64,000 bases of DNA from Sphingobium sp. V4. GTDB taxonomy: Bacteria; Pseudomonadota; Alphaproteobacteria; Sphingomonadales; Sphingomonadaceae. The notes below the pieces were generated by a model, which was given only the letters and a program-made list of their open reading frames with translations, was not told where the DNA came from and did not search any database. Positions 8,960 through 16,976 of this stretch are shown piece after piece; the stretch's first letter is position 1, and the number at the start of each line of letters is the position of its first letter. The position numbers and the translations under genes were made by a program. The stretch is taken from the NCBI RefSeq assembly GCF_029590555.1, contig NZ_CP081002.1, forward strand, positions 1,183,976 to 1,247,975, read 5' to 3'.

Positions 8960-9820
8960 ATGACAGCCCGTCCCGTAGCCGTGGTGACCGGTGCCAGTCG
9001 CGGCGCAGGGCGCGGCATTGCCATTGCCCTGGGCAGTCATGGCTGCACGGTCTATGTCACTGGCCGGTCCGAAAAAGCAGGCGATCATCCGCTGCCCGGC
9101 ACGATCTGGGAAACAGCGAACGCTGTTACGCAAGCCGGGGGCAGGGGCATCGCCGTCCGGGTTGATCATGCCGATGACTCTCAGGTGGAAGCGCTCTTTG
9201 CGCGGGTTTCAGAAGATGAAGGCCGTCTCGACATTCTCGTCAACAATGCCTGCGCCTTGCATGATGATCTGACCGCCCCAGGCAATTTCTGGGAAAAGCC
9301 GCTCGCCATTGTCGAGATGCTTGATGTGGGCCTGCGGAGCGCTTATGTCGCCAGCTTCCATGCCGCCCCCCTGATGGTGGCGCAGCGGCACGGCCTCATC
9401 ATGTTCACGTCCGCATCGGGCGCCGCCCATTATTCCTTTGGCCCTGCCTATGGTGGACACAAGGCGGGACTGGACAAGTTCGCAGCGGACATGGCGGTCG
9501 ATCTGCGCCCCTTCCACGTCGCGGCCCTTTCGATATGGATGGGTGCGCTGCTGACGGATCGTTTGCGCATGGTCATCGCCTCCGACCCGATCAAATATAG
9601 GGATCTGGAAGCGGCGACCGAAACGCCTGAATTCACGGGGCACGTCATCTGGGCATTATATTCCGATCCTGCCCTGATGGACATGAGCGGCCAGGCAGTG
9701 ATCGGGGCCGAGATGGCGGTGAAATATGGTTTTTCCGATCAGGGTGGTCGACAGCCGCGCTCTTGCCGCGACACGCATCAGGTTGCGCCACGCCAGCAAT
9801 ATCCGCTCATCTTGCGGTAG
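8960..9820 (+). CDS. Short-chain dehydrogenase/reductase
   Basis: A 286-aa Rossmann-fold oxidoreductase with the cofactor motif TGASRGAGRGIA near residue 12, NNAC at the end of beta-4, and the catalytic YxxxK as YGGHK (Y164, K168). The arginine after the glycine motif and TGRS would suit NADP(H). The C-terminal 35 residues are longer than in classical SDRs and of low similarity. It sits between the dioxygenase and the SnoaL-like gene with short gaps, so probably cotranscribed and oxidising or reducing a pathway intermediate. Confidence 0.85.
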   Translation: MTARPVAVVTGASRGAGRGIAIALGSHGCTVYVTGRSEKAGDHPLPGTIWETANAVTQAGGRGIAVRVDHADDSQVEALFARVSEDEGRLDILVNNACALHDDLTAPGNFWEKPLAIVEMLDVGLRSAYVASFHAAPLMVAQRHGLIMFTSASGAAHYSFGPAYGGHKAGLDKFAADMAVDLRPFHVAALSIWMGALLTDRLRMVIASDPIKYRDLEAATETPEFTGHVIWALYSDPALMDMSGQAVIGAEMAVKYGFSDQGGRQPRSCRDTHQVAPRQQYPLILR

Positions 9821-9848
9821 CGAAGAATAGCATTGAAGGAGGATCGCC

Positions 9849-10406
9849 ATGGACGACATGCAATTGGCCCAACTGTGCCGTGACGTCGCCTATCTCAAGG
9901 ACAGGCTGGCGATCCAGGATCTGATCGCACGCCATGCGCGCGGCCATGACCGGCATGATGTCGATCTGCTGACCAGCTCCTATCATGAGGATGGCGTTGA
10001 TGAACATGGCCATGCCATCAACCCCGGTCCCCTCTATGCCCAGTGGTCCAACGCAGTCCATGCCGCCGGTTCGGATCAGCATCTCCATAACATCTCCACC
10101 CATCTTTGCGAGATTGATGGCGATGTCGCGCACTGCGAAAGCTATGTGATGGTGTCGCTGCTTGATCCCGGCGGAAAGACGGCGCGGATCGTCAACGGAC
10201 GCTATGTCGATCGGGTCGAGCGCCGTAATGGCGAATGGAAAATCGCGTTGCGCCGCTCAACTGTGGACACGTTGATCACCGGAGACGCTTCGATCCTCCA
10301 GCATCCCAGATTTGTCGAGCAAGGTTATACCAAAGGTATGCGCGACAAAGGCGACGTCTCCTATCAAAGGCCGTTATCGCTCGATACGCCTGTTACCACA
10401 TGGTGA
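9849..10406 (+). CDS. SnoaL-like / nuclear transport factor 2 family protein
   Basis: A 185-aa protein beginning with the helix typical of this fold (LCRDVAYLKDRLAIQDLIAR) followed by HARGHDRHDVDLLTSSYHED and the beta-sheet strands ending in GRYVDRVERRNGEWKIALRR. Such cone-shaped proteins include dehydratases, isomerases and ring-hydroxylating small subunits. A strong AAGGAGG ribosome site precedes ATG 9849. As the third gene after a dioxygenase and an SDR it may act on a cyclic or sterol-like intermediate; this is inference from family and context. Confidence 0.8.
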   Translation: MDDMQLAQLCRDVAYLKDRLAIQDLIARHARGHDRHDVDLLTSSYHEDGVDEHGHAINPGPLYAQWSNAVHAAGSDQHLHNISTHLCEIDGDVAHCESYVMVSLLDPGGKTARIVNGRYVDRVERRNGEWKIALRRSTVDTLITGDASILQHPRFVEQGYTKGMRDKGDVSYQRPLSLDTPVTTW

Positions 10407-10558
10407 TGCCGTCCTTTCAGACTGCGATTGCCGCGATGCATTCGCGCCTGCCGTCAGCCAGAATTGATCCCACCTAGGCTGATAGCCGCCGTTCCGCAGC
10501 TGGGAAGCGAGAATTGGCAGCTGACCGTCGTATAAGTGGCGGGGAATGCCTTCAGCGC

Positions 10559-12055
10559 CTAAACTGCGCCGTGTTCGACCTGTTTCAGGATACTCGGCGC
10601 TGCCTGCGCCGATTTCAGATCCAGCGCACGAAACTGTGCGCCCAGCCGCTTCGGCTCGATCTCGATGCGGACATAGCCGCTATGGTTCAGGTCGCTAAAG
10701 CGGATATGGGGATTATTGGCATGGACATCGCCAAAGCGGCCGGGCGGGGGTGATTGAGCTGCAAGTGCGGAGGTGACGATCTCGGTCGCCACCGGCGGCT
10801 TGTCCTCAGCCTGATGCAGTTCGTTCAGCCAGAAACTGTGGACGTCGCCGCTCAGCACCAGGGTGTTGCGGACATTGGGCCGGCCGAGTTGATCCAGCAG
10901 TCGTGAGCGGGCGGCGGCATAACCGTCCCACTGATCGCTATAGACGGTGTCACCGGTGCCATCCAGCGCCAGCGGTGCGAAGAACACGCCCTGCGCGAGC
11001 AGGGTCCACGGCCGCCGTTCCGCGGCCAAGCGTCGCGCCAGCCACGCCTCCTGCGCCTGTCCCAGCATCGTCCGGTCAGGGCGCGAGCGTTCGGTACAAT
11101 GGTTGAGCCGGACATTGTGCGCCACGGTCGGTGCGGCGCAGGGCGGACTGGAGCGGAACTGACGAGTGTCGAGCATCGAGAGCGACACTAGTTCGCCCCA
11201 GTCGACGCCGCGATAAAGGCGGGGACTGGCCATGGCGCGCCACAGGCTGGGGCGGATCGGCATATGTTCGAAATAGGCCTGATAGGCGGCCGCGCGCCGT
11301 GCTGCGAACATATCGGGCGGCAGTCCTTCGCGATTGGCGAGGGCGGCATAATCGTTCAGGACCTCATGATCGTCCCATGTGACGAGCCAAGGTACGCGGC
11401 GGTGCGCCTCCTGCAGGTGCGGGTCGGTGCGATACAGGGCGTAACGAGCTCGGTATCCGTCTAGGTCGCGCGGTTCGGGCGCGCCGAAGTCGCGGACCTT
11501 TGGCTGGTCGGGATAGGATGTTTCGTAGATATAGTCGCCGACCTGCACTATCAGGTCGGGATCGCCCGCCAGCATGTCGCGATAGGCGCCGAACCATCCC
11601 AGCTCCCAATGCTGGCAGGACGTCAGCGCGAGCCTAAGCCGGTCGGCCTGATCCGGCACGGTAGCGGTGCGTCCGACCGGACTGGTCGCGCCCAGCGCAT
11701 GAAAACGATAATGATGAGGGCGCCCAGACCTCAGTCCCGCCAGTTCGAGATGGACGCTGTGCGCGGCCTGCGGATCGGCGCGCACCTCGCCGGTGCGCAC
11801 GATGTCATGGAAACCTTCGTCTTCGGCAACTTCGTAGCGCACCGGGATGGCGCCGGCGAGGAGCGGCCGGGCACCGCGGCCTACCAGGCGGGTCCATAGT
11901 ACGAAGCCGTCGCGGGAGGGGGCCCCGCTGGCGACACCCAGAGCAAAGGGATCGGCCTGCGCCGTGAAGGGCTCGGCCAGCGCGGTGAGCGGGCGGGCAC
12001 CAAGCGCGGCCATGGCGCCAAGCACGGCGCGGCGATACCAGAGGAATTGCTGCAT
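10559..12055 (-). CDS. phoD: Alkaline phosphatase D (PhoD) family phosphodiesterase/phosphatase
   Basis: A 498-aa exported enzyme. The N-terminus WYRRAVLGAMAALGA is a twin-arginine-type signal, as usual for PhoD. The N-terminal PhoD domain (FALGVASGAPSRDGFVLWTR) is followed by the metallophosphatase core: LTSCQHWELGWFGAYRDM, DLIVQVGDYIYET, VTWDDHEVLNDY and the C-terminal LVLSGDVHSFW. PhoD enzymes release phosphate from mono- and diesters in the periplasm using Ca/Fe. It is transcribed away from a sigma/FecR/TonB-receptor operon, and a Pho-box-like repeat lies 23 nt upstream on its own strand. Confidence 0.92.
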   Translation of the reverse strand: MQQFLWYRRAVLGAMAALGARPLTALAEPFTAQADPFALGVASGAPSRDGFVLWTRLVGRGARPLLAGAIPVRYEVAEDEGFHDIVRTGEVRADPQAAHSVHLELAGLRSGRPHHYRFHALGATSPVGRTATVPDQADRLRLALTSCQHWELGWFGAYRDMLAGDPDLIVQVGDYIYETSYPDQPKVRDFGAPEPRDLDGYRARYALYRTDPHLQEAHRRVPWLVTWDDHEVLNDYAALANREGLPPDMFAARRAAAYQAYFEHMPIRPSLWRAMASPRLYRGVDWGELVSLSMLDTRQFRSSPPCAAPTVAHNVRLNHCTERSRPDRTMLGQAQEAWLARRLAAERRPWTLLAQGVFFAPLALDGTGDTVYSDQWDGYAAARSRLLDQLGRPNVRNTLVLSGDVHSFWLNELHQAEDKPPVATEIVTSALAAQSPPPGRFGDVHANNPHIRFSDLNHSGYVRIEIEPKRLGAQFRALDLKSAQAAPSILKQVEHGAV

Positions 12056-12077
12056 CTCGCGCCCTTATCGGCGGCGT

Positions 12078-12095
12078 TTGACACTATTGCGACAG
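12078..12095 (-). promoter_or_regulatory. Pho-box-like repeat upstream of phoD
   Basis: Read on the minus strand: CTGTCGC - AATA - GTGTCAA, two 7-bp units at exactly 11-bp spacing, close to the PhoB consensus CTGTCAT-N4-CTGTCAT. A GATAAG hexamer follows at the right distance for a -10, which would place transcription start very near the ATG at 12055. Assigned by eye only. Confidence 0.55.
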
Positions 12096-12118
12096 CACCC
12101 TTGCATGAACCGCCCCCG

Positions 12119-12136
12119 ATGTCCCGATTCTGTCAT
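12119..12136 (+). promoter_or_regulatory. Pho-box-like repeat upstream of the first sigma-factor gene
   Basis: ATGTCCC - GATT - CTGTCAT: two 7-bp units 11 bp apart, the second a perfect PhoB half-site, 45 nt before ATG 12182. Together with the minus-strand box at 12078-12095 it makes a divergent pair in a 126-bp intergenic region. Confidence 0.5.
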
Positions 12137-12181
12137 GTCCAAGGGCTAACCGCCCCGCTCGGCCAAAGGGGGAGCGCCGCC

Positions 12182-12757
12182 ATGACCTGGTTGAGGGATG
12201 TAGACCGCTGGTTCATAGACGAGATCTTGCCGCACCGTGCCGCCTTCCTACGCCAGGCGGCGCGGTTGGTCCCGGCGACGGAGGCGGAGGATCTGGTGCA
12301 GGAGGCTTATGCCCGCACGATCAATGCGTCGCACCATCGCGAGATCGTAAATCCCCGCAGTTTCGTTCTCACCATTATCCGCAATCTTGCGCATGAGCGC
12401 CATCGCCGCGCGACGGTCGTTCGGTTCGAGCATCTGGCCGACATGGAAGCGATGGAAATTGCCGACAGTGCACCTAACCAGTTCGCGATCCTGTCGGGCA
12501 ATCTGGAGCTGGCGCGGTTGATTGCGCTGATGGAAAAATTGTCGCCCCAGCAGCGTGCGGTGGTAAAGATGCGGCGGATCGAAGGATTATTGCCTGGCGA
12601 GATAGCGGTGCGGATGGGCTTGTCGGTCTCTACCATAGAGAAGCATCTTGCCAAAGGGCTGGCCATTCTTGCCTATGCAATGCAGGAAGCGCCACCGCAG
12701 GAAGAAGGAGCCCAGATCGCGCGCTTATGGCAACGCCACCGACACCAGAGAAAATGA
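12182..12757 (+). CDS. ECF sigma factor, FecI-like
   Basis: A 191-aa RNA polymerase sigma factor. Region 2 is seen in TEAEDLVQEAYARTINASHH and NPRSFVLTIIRNLAHERHRR; region 4 in LSPQQRAVVKMRRIEGLLPG and IAVRMGLSVSTIEKHLAKGL. ATG 12182 follows GGGGGAG; the longer frame from 12047 lacks support. The gene overlaps the following fecR-like gene by 31 nt. FecI-type sigma factors are activated when an outer-membrane receptor with an STN domain signals through FecR; the receptor two genes downstream has such a domain. A Pho-box-like repeat lies upstream, so phosphate starvation may switch on the signalling system. Confidence 0.9.
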   Translation: MTWLRDVDRWFIDEILPHRAAFLRQAARLVPATEAEDLVQEAYARTINASHHREIVNPRSFVLTIIRNLAHERHRRATVVRFEHLADMEAMEIADSAPNQFAILSGNLELARLIALMEKLSPQQRAVVKMRRIEGLLPGEIAVRMGLSVSTIEKHLAKGLAILAYAMQEAPPQEEGAQIARLWQRHRHQRK

Positions 12758-13656
12758 TGGAGGAAGCCGCCGGTTGGCTGGCGGCGCTCGATGCAGGCTC
12801 GGTCACGCCGCAGGCCTTCGAGCAATGGCGTGCGGCCGATCCCCGACATGCCGTGGCCTTCGCCCAGGTGGCCCATGCCTTCGAGCAGGTGGAGCGATTG
12901 CGCACGTTCGGGGATCGTCACGCCGATCTGGCGCCTGCCCCCGCGATCAACCGCCGCCGGATGCTGCAAGCGGGCGTACTGGCCGGTGGCGCATCGGTTG
13001 CCGGCGCGCTGCTGGCTGTGCGGGCTACTGCGCGCGAACATGCCGAAACCACGGTGGGTGAGCGGCGAGGGCTGGTGCTGGATGACGGCATCCGGATCGA
13101 ACTCAACACCGGCACGCGGATCAGCTGGCGGACCGACAAGGAGCGTAGCCGCATCTGGCTCGAGCGGGGCGAGATCGGCCTTACGGTGCCGGCCGCGCCG
13201 CGTGGCAAGTTGGAACTGGAGGCCGGCGGCGCACGCTTCCGACTGGGCTTTGGCAGCTTCAATGCACGGCAGCAGCCTGAATCCTTCGACTTGCTCGTGC
13301 TGGACGGCGCGGCCGAGAGCGTGCGTGGTGGTCGGCTGGGCGCTGGGGCGATGGCACGGGTGATCGGCCAGGATGTCGCCGTCCGTCCGGCCGACACGGT
13401 GACGCTCGACCGGGCGCGCAGCTGGAAGGACGGACAACTGGTATTCGAGGGTGAGAGCCTCGACTTCGTCGTCGCTGAATTCAACCGCTATCTCGACCCC
13501 AGGATTGTCATCGCCGATCCGGCCTTGTCGCGCATCCGGCTAGGGGGGCGTTTTACAACCACCGACCCCAATGATTTGCTGGCTGCACTACATGCGTCCT
13601 TTGGCATCCGATCGCAGCGCAGCGCAAATGGCGCTATTACCCTTACGGCGGGCTGA
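12727..13656 (+). CDS. FecR-family anti-sigma/sigma regulator
   Basis: A 309-aa membrane protein. The cytoplasmic N-terminal DUF4880 part (AAGWLAALDAGSVTPQAFEQ, WRAADPRHAVAFAQVAHAFE) binds the sigma factor; a single transmembrane segment lies near residues 80-100 after NRRR; the periplasmic FecR domain (LDDGIRIELNTGTRISWRTD) follows, and the C-terminal STN-like part ends in FNRYLDPRIVIADPALSRIR. It transduces receptor occupancy to the sigma factor. Start overlaps the sigma gene by 31 nt; the TonB receptor starts 85 nt downstream. Confidence 0.9.
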   Translation: MATPPTPEKMMEEAAGWLAALDAGSVTPQAFEQWRAADPRHAVAFAQVAHAFEQVERLRTFGDRHADLAPAPAINRRRMLQAGVLAGGASVAGALLAVRATAREHAETTVGERRGLVLDDGIRIELNTGTRISWRTDKERSRIWLERGEIGLTVPAAPRGKLELEAGGARFRLGFGSFNARQQPESFDLLVLDGAAESVRGGRLGAGAMARVIGQDVAVRPADTVTLDRARSWKDGQLVFEGESLDFVVAEFNRYLDPRIVIADPALSRIRLGGRFTTTDPNDLLAALHASFGIRSQRSANGAITLTAG

Positions 13657-13741
13657 TAGAATTATTTTTGCAGGTGCGATGGCGGTCGCACCCGTCCCAC
13701 CCATCCCACCCTCCGAGAGACGCTTCCATCGGAGGGCAATC

Positions 13742-16225
13742 ATGAGTTTTCATTCGGTCGCACTACCCCTGATCCTCGCCGCGGCACCCGCCAGCGCGAC
13801 GAGCGATCGCGCTATCGCATTCGACATCCCGGCGCAGAATATGGCCACGTCGCTGAACGAATTCGGTCGTCAGGCCGGCGTCCATATGGTCTTCCCCTAT
13901 GACGCCATCGCCGGTCGCCGTTCGATAGCGCTCAAGGGCCGCTTTTCCCGCGCAAAAGCGCTGCGTCGACTGATCGCCGGGCGCGGCATGAACATCTCCT
14001 ATGAAGGCGCCACGATGATCTCGCTCGCCGCCGCGAAGGCGCCGACCGCTCGGTCGACTGCCGAGGCCGGCGCGCGCATCGCGGACGGCGGTGACATCGT
14101 CGTCACCGCGCAGAAGCGCGCCGAGGATCTGTCGAAGGTGCCGCAGGCCATCACGGTCGTTTCGGGCGAAGAAGCAGCCAAACGCAAGATCACCGATTTC
14201 GCCAGTCTGGTTGACGAAGTGCCGGGCCTGTCGATCAATTACAGCACCGGCGGCGAAAGCTACGGCCTGCTCACCATTCGCGGCATAGGCGGCGCGGACG
14301 ACTATAAGCCCAATGGCAGCCCGTCGGTCGCGCTGCATGTCGACGGAGTCTATCAAAGTTCCAACGCCTATCTGGGTATGCCGCTGTTCGATCTGGAGCG
14401 GATCGAGGTTCTGCGTGGTCCGCAGGGAACCCTGTATGGCCGCAATACCACGGCGGGCGTCGTCAACGCGATCACCCGCGGCGGCAGCGACAAGTTCGAA
14501 GGCTATGCTGATATCCGATATGGCAGCTACGACAACATGCGCGCTGAAGCCGCGATTGGCGGCCCGGTCAGCGACAATCTGCGTATTCGGCTGGCGGTGA
14601 TGACCGACCAGGGCGGCGGTTACATGAACGGCAAGGGCGCGGGCGACCTGGCCGGCGCACAGATCAGCGTCGGCGGCGTGGTTCAGACCCAGGTACCGGC
14701 GATCAACGATCCGGGCGCGCGCAAGGGTTTTGGCGACAAGGATCTGTTCGCGGGGCGCGGGACGGTCGATATCGATTTCGGCCCGGATACCAGCCTGACG
14801 CTGAAGGCCTTTGCCAGCCGCGACAGGGGCGATGCGCGCCAATATGACCGCATCAGCGCGGCGGACGACAGCAGCGTTCTCAACGCCGGCGAGGATGATG
14901 ATCCCTACAGCTTCTATTCGCGCGCCTATTTTCAGCAGAGGATCGACATCAAGGGAGCCTCGGTTCAATTCTCGCACCTGCTGAACGATGCCACCCGCTT
15001 CGACATGGTGGCCGGCTGGCAGTCCAGCCAGCGCAATATTGGTGGCAATGGCGACGGCACGCCCTATCCCCAATATGAATATCTGTTCGATGAGGATCTG
15101 AGCCAGGGTTCGCTGGAAATGCGTCTGCGCAACGAGCAGCAGGGTCGCTTCAACTGGCTGGTCGGCGGCTTCTACATGAGCGACAAGATCGACTATCAGA
15201 GCCAGTGGACCAGCTGGGCTGCGCGCACCATCTATCATAATATCCACAATCAGCGCCGCCGCAGCGCCGCCATCTTCGGCCAGGCCGATTATGAACTGCT
15301 GCCTAAGGTCAAGGTGACGTTGGGCCTGCGCTACACAAGGGATGATGTGGACTCGCAAGGTCGCAATGTCGACGACAATCCCTGGGGCATCTCAAACTAC
15401 TCCACCTTTTTCGCGACGACGCCCAATTTTCAATGGGATAAGCAGTTCAAGGATGATGACGTGTCCGGTCGCGCGGCGGCGCAATGGTTCATCACCGATG
15501 ACCTGAACGTCTTCGCCTCGGTCGCGCGTGGCTATCGGTCGGGCGGCTTCGACGGCACGTCGATCATGACGCTGGCCGAGACCGAGCCGTTCCAGTCCGA
15601 AACAGTGTGGGCCTATGAAGCTGGCGTGCGCTATTACAAGGGGCCGGTCCGCCTCTCGCTCGACGCCTTCGCCAATGATTTCGACAATCTTCAGGCGACG
15701 ACGCGGCTCGACAATGACACCAATGGCCGCACCAATGTCGGCAAGGCCAAGACCCGCGGCTTCGAAGGCGCACTCGACCTCAACTTGCTGAACAGCGGCG
15801 GCCACAAGCTCGATTTCGACGCTTCGGGCACCTATCTCTATTCGAAGATAACCGAGTTCAATTCCAACCGCATCGCCGATGTGACCGCGACCGTGGGCGA
15901 TCCATTGCCCGGTGCGCCCAAATGGACCGGCCGGGTCGGCCTCGTCCACAGCTACAGCTTCGACGATGGCTGGGTTCTCAAGAGCCGCGCCAATATATTC
16001 CATCATGGCAAGGAATCGAACCGTCTGAACGCGGTCGTCGGCAACACGTCGCCGGCCTACACGCTGCTCAACGCCCGGATCGAACTGGAATCGCCGTATG
16101 GCTGGTCGGTCTATGCGATGGGCCGCAACATCACCGACGAAGTCTATTATCCCGAAATGAACGGCGCATCGCGCATGGTTGGTGCGCCGGCGACCTATGC
16201 CGTGGGCGTTCGCCTGACCTTCTGA
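13742..16225 (+). CDS. TonB-dependent receptor with STN signalling domain (transducer)
   Basis: An 827-aa outer-membrane transporter. After the signal peptide (LPLILAAAPASA) comes an STN domain (FDIPAQNMATSLNEFGRQAG, then GMNISYEGATMISLAAAK), then the plug starting DIVVTAQKRAEDLSKVPQAI and a 22-strand barrel ending GVRLTF. Barrel motifs such as LRGPQGTLYGRNTTAGVVNA are plain. ATG 13742 has GGAGGG six bases upstream. The STN domain and the adjacent sigma/FecR genes make it a signalling receptor. The cargo is unknown; the neighbouring phosphatases and Pho-like boxes suggest a phosphorylated compound. A fragment of a close paralogue lies at 46941-47141. Confidence 0.9.
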   Translation: MSFHSVALPLILAAAPASATSDRAIAFDIPAQNMATSLNEFGRQAGVHMVFPYDAIAGRRSIALKGRFSRAKALRRLIAGRGMNISYEGATMISLAAAKAPTARSTAEAGARIADGGDIVVTAQKRAEDLSKVPQAITVVSGEEAAKRKITDFASLVDEVPGLSINYSTGGESYGLLTIRGIGGADDYKPNGSPSVALHVDGVYQSSNAYLGMPLFDLERIEVLRGPQGTLYGRNTTAGVVNAITRGGSDKFEGYADIRYGSYDNMRAEAAIGGPVSDNLRIRLAVMTDQGGGYMNGKGAGDLAGAQISVGGVVQTQVPAINDPGARKGFGDKDLFAGRGTVDIDFGPDTSLTLKAFASRDRGDARQYDRISAADDSSVLNAGEDDDPYSFYSRAYFQQRIDIKGASVQFSHLLNDATRFDMVAGWQSSQRNIGGNGDGTPYPQYEYLFDEDLSQGSLEMRLRNEQQGRFNWLVGGFYMSDKIDYQSQWTSWAARTIYHNIHNQRRRSAAIFGQADYELLPKVKVTLGLRYTRDDVDSQGRNVDDNPWGISNYSTFFATTPNFQWDKQFKDDDVSGRAAAQWFITDDLNVFASVARGYRSGGFDGTSIMTLAETEPFQSETVWAYEAGVRYYKGPVRLSLDAFANDFDNLQATTRLDNDTNGRTNVGKAKTRGFEGALDLNLLNSGGHKLDFDASGTYLYSKITEFNSNRIADVTATVGDPLPGAPKWTGRVGLVHSYSFDDGWVLKSRANIFHHGKESNRLNAVVGNTSPAYTLLNARIELESPYGWSVYAMGRNITDEVYYPEMNGASRMVGAPATYAVGVRLTF

Positions 16226-16280
16226 AAACTGGCCGAACGCCCGTCCCTTCCATAGGGGCAAGCCTTCGGGTCGCCCGGTG

Positions 16281-16325
16281 AGGCGCCATCAGCCAGCCCC
16301 CTGGCCGATGGCGCCTTCTCTTGTC
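16281..16325 (+). terminator. Rho-independent terminator after the first TonB receptor
   Basis: Stem AGGCGCCATC (16281-16290) pairs with GATGGCGCCT (16307-16316), extended by an inner CCAG/CTGG pairing, then TCTCTTGTCTTT. It lies 55 nt after the receptor stop. Confidence 0.7.
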
Positions 16326-16375
16326 TTTCGAGCCCCGACGCGGGCCAGGCGGGTTCAGCGAGGTTCGAATTTGGA

Positions 16376-16393
16376 CTGCCTTTGAACTGTCAT
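16376..16393 (+). promoter_or_regulatory. Pho-box-like repeat upstream of the second sigma-factor gene
   Basis: CTGCCTT - TGAA - CTGTCAT, two units at 11-bp spacing with a perfect second half-site, 46 nt before the GTG start at 16440. It is the best match of the three to CTGTCAT-N4-CTGTCAT. Confidence 0.55.
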
Positions 16394-16439
16394 CCAAAAT
16401 GTCTAGTCGCACCGCTCTCACCCGAGCCGGGAGTGTCGC

Positions 16440-16976
16440 GTGCTGTCTTCGATCAAGAGCGGACCTCCGGACAAGGAGCCGCAAGGCCAGGATTGGGACG
16501 CGATCCGGGCGGCTCTCCAACGTTATCTGCGCGCGCGCGGCACGCCGCCGGACCTGATCGACGATCTGGCCCAGGAAACGCTGGCACGTCTCGTCGAACT
16601 GGCACGGACCCAGCAGATCGGCAGTATGCTGGCGCTTGGCTTTCGCATCGCGGACAATCTGCGAGTGGATATCTATCGACGCGATAGCCGGCTGGTGACG
16701 GGCGTGGACGAAGAGCTGCGCAGCGAAGAACCGTCGCTCAATCGTGTGCTCGATTCCCGGCGCGCCATGGAGGTTTTCGAACGCTGCCTGCGCCGAATGC
16801 CTGCCTTGCGCCGCGAAGTGCTGGTCCGCCGGCGGCTCAATCAGGAAAGCTGTCGCGCCATTGGCGCCGACCTTGATCTCAGCACCAAGGCGGTCGAAAA
16901 GCATATCACGCGCGGCATGGTCGATCTGCGGCGCGCGCTGGATCAGGCGGGCATTGATCTGGTGGGACAGGACTGA
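16440..16976 (+). CDS. ECF sigma factor, second FecI-like
   Basis: A 178-aa sigma factor with region 2 (PPDLIDDLAQETLARLVELA, LGFRIADNLRVDIYRRDSRL) and region 4 (MPALRREVLVRRRLNQESCR, IGADLDLSTKAVEKHITRGM). It starts with GTG at 16440, with GGGAG placed seven bases upstream. Its stop overlaps the next start as TGATG. It is clearly different in sequence from the sigma factor at 12182, so the two pairs are not a recent duplication. It probably drives the receptor at 18067 and possibly its phosphatase. Confidence 0.88.
   Translation: MLSSIKSGPPDKEPQGQDWDAIRAALQRYLRARGTPPDLIDDLAQETLARLVELARTQQIGSMLALGFRIADNLRVDIYRRDSRLVTGVDEELRSEEPSLNRVLDSRRAMEVFERCLRRMPALRREVLVRRRLNQESCRAIGADLDLSTKAVEKHITRGMVDLRRALDQAGIDLVGQD

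Noticed and set aside
13763..15358. A 531-codon open frame on the minus strand
   Set aside because: It lies wholly inside the TonB receptor at 13742-16225, has no domain-like sequence and arises from GC-rich codon bias in the antisense frame.
16399..16404. A third Pho half-site (ATGTCT) after the box at 16376-16393
   Set aside because: The distance to the preceding TGTC is 12 instead of 11, so it is out of register; only the upstream pair was kept.
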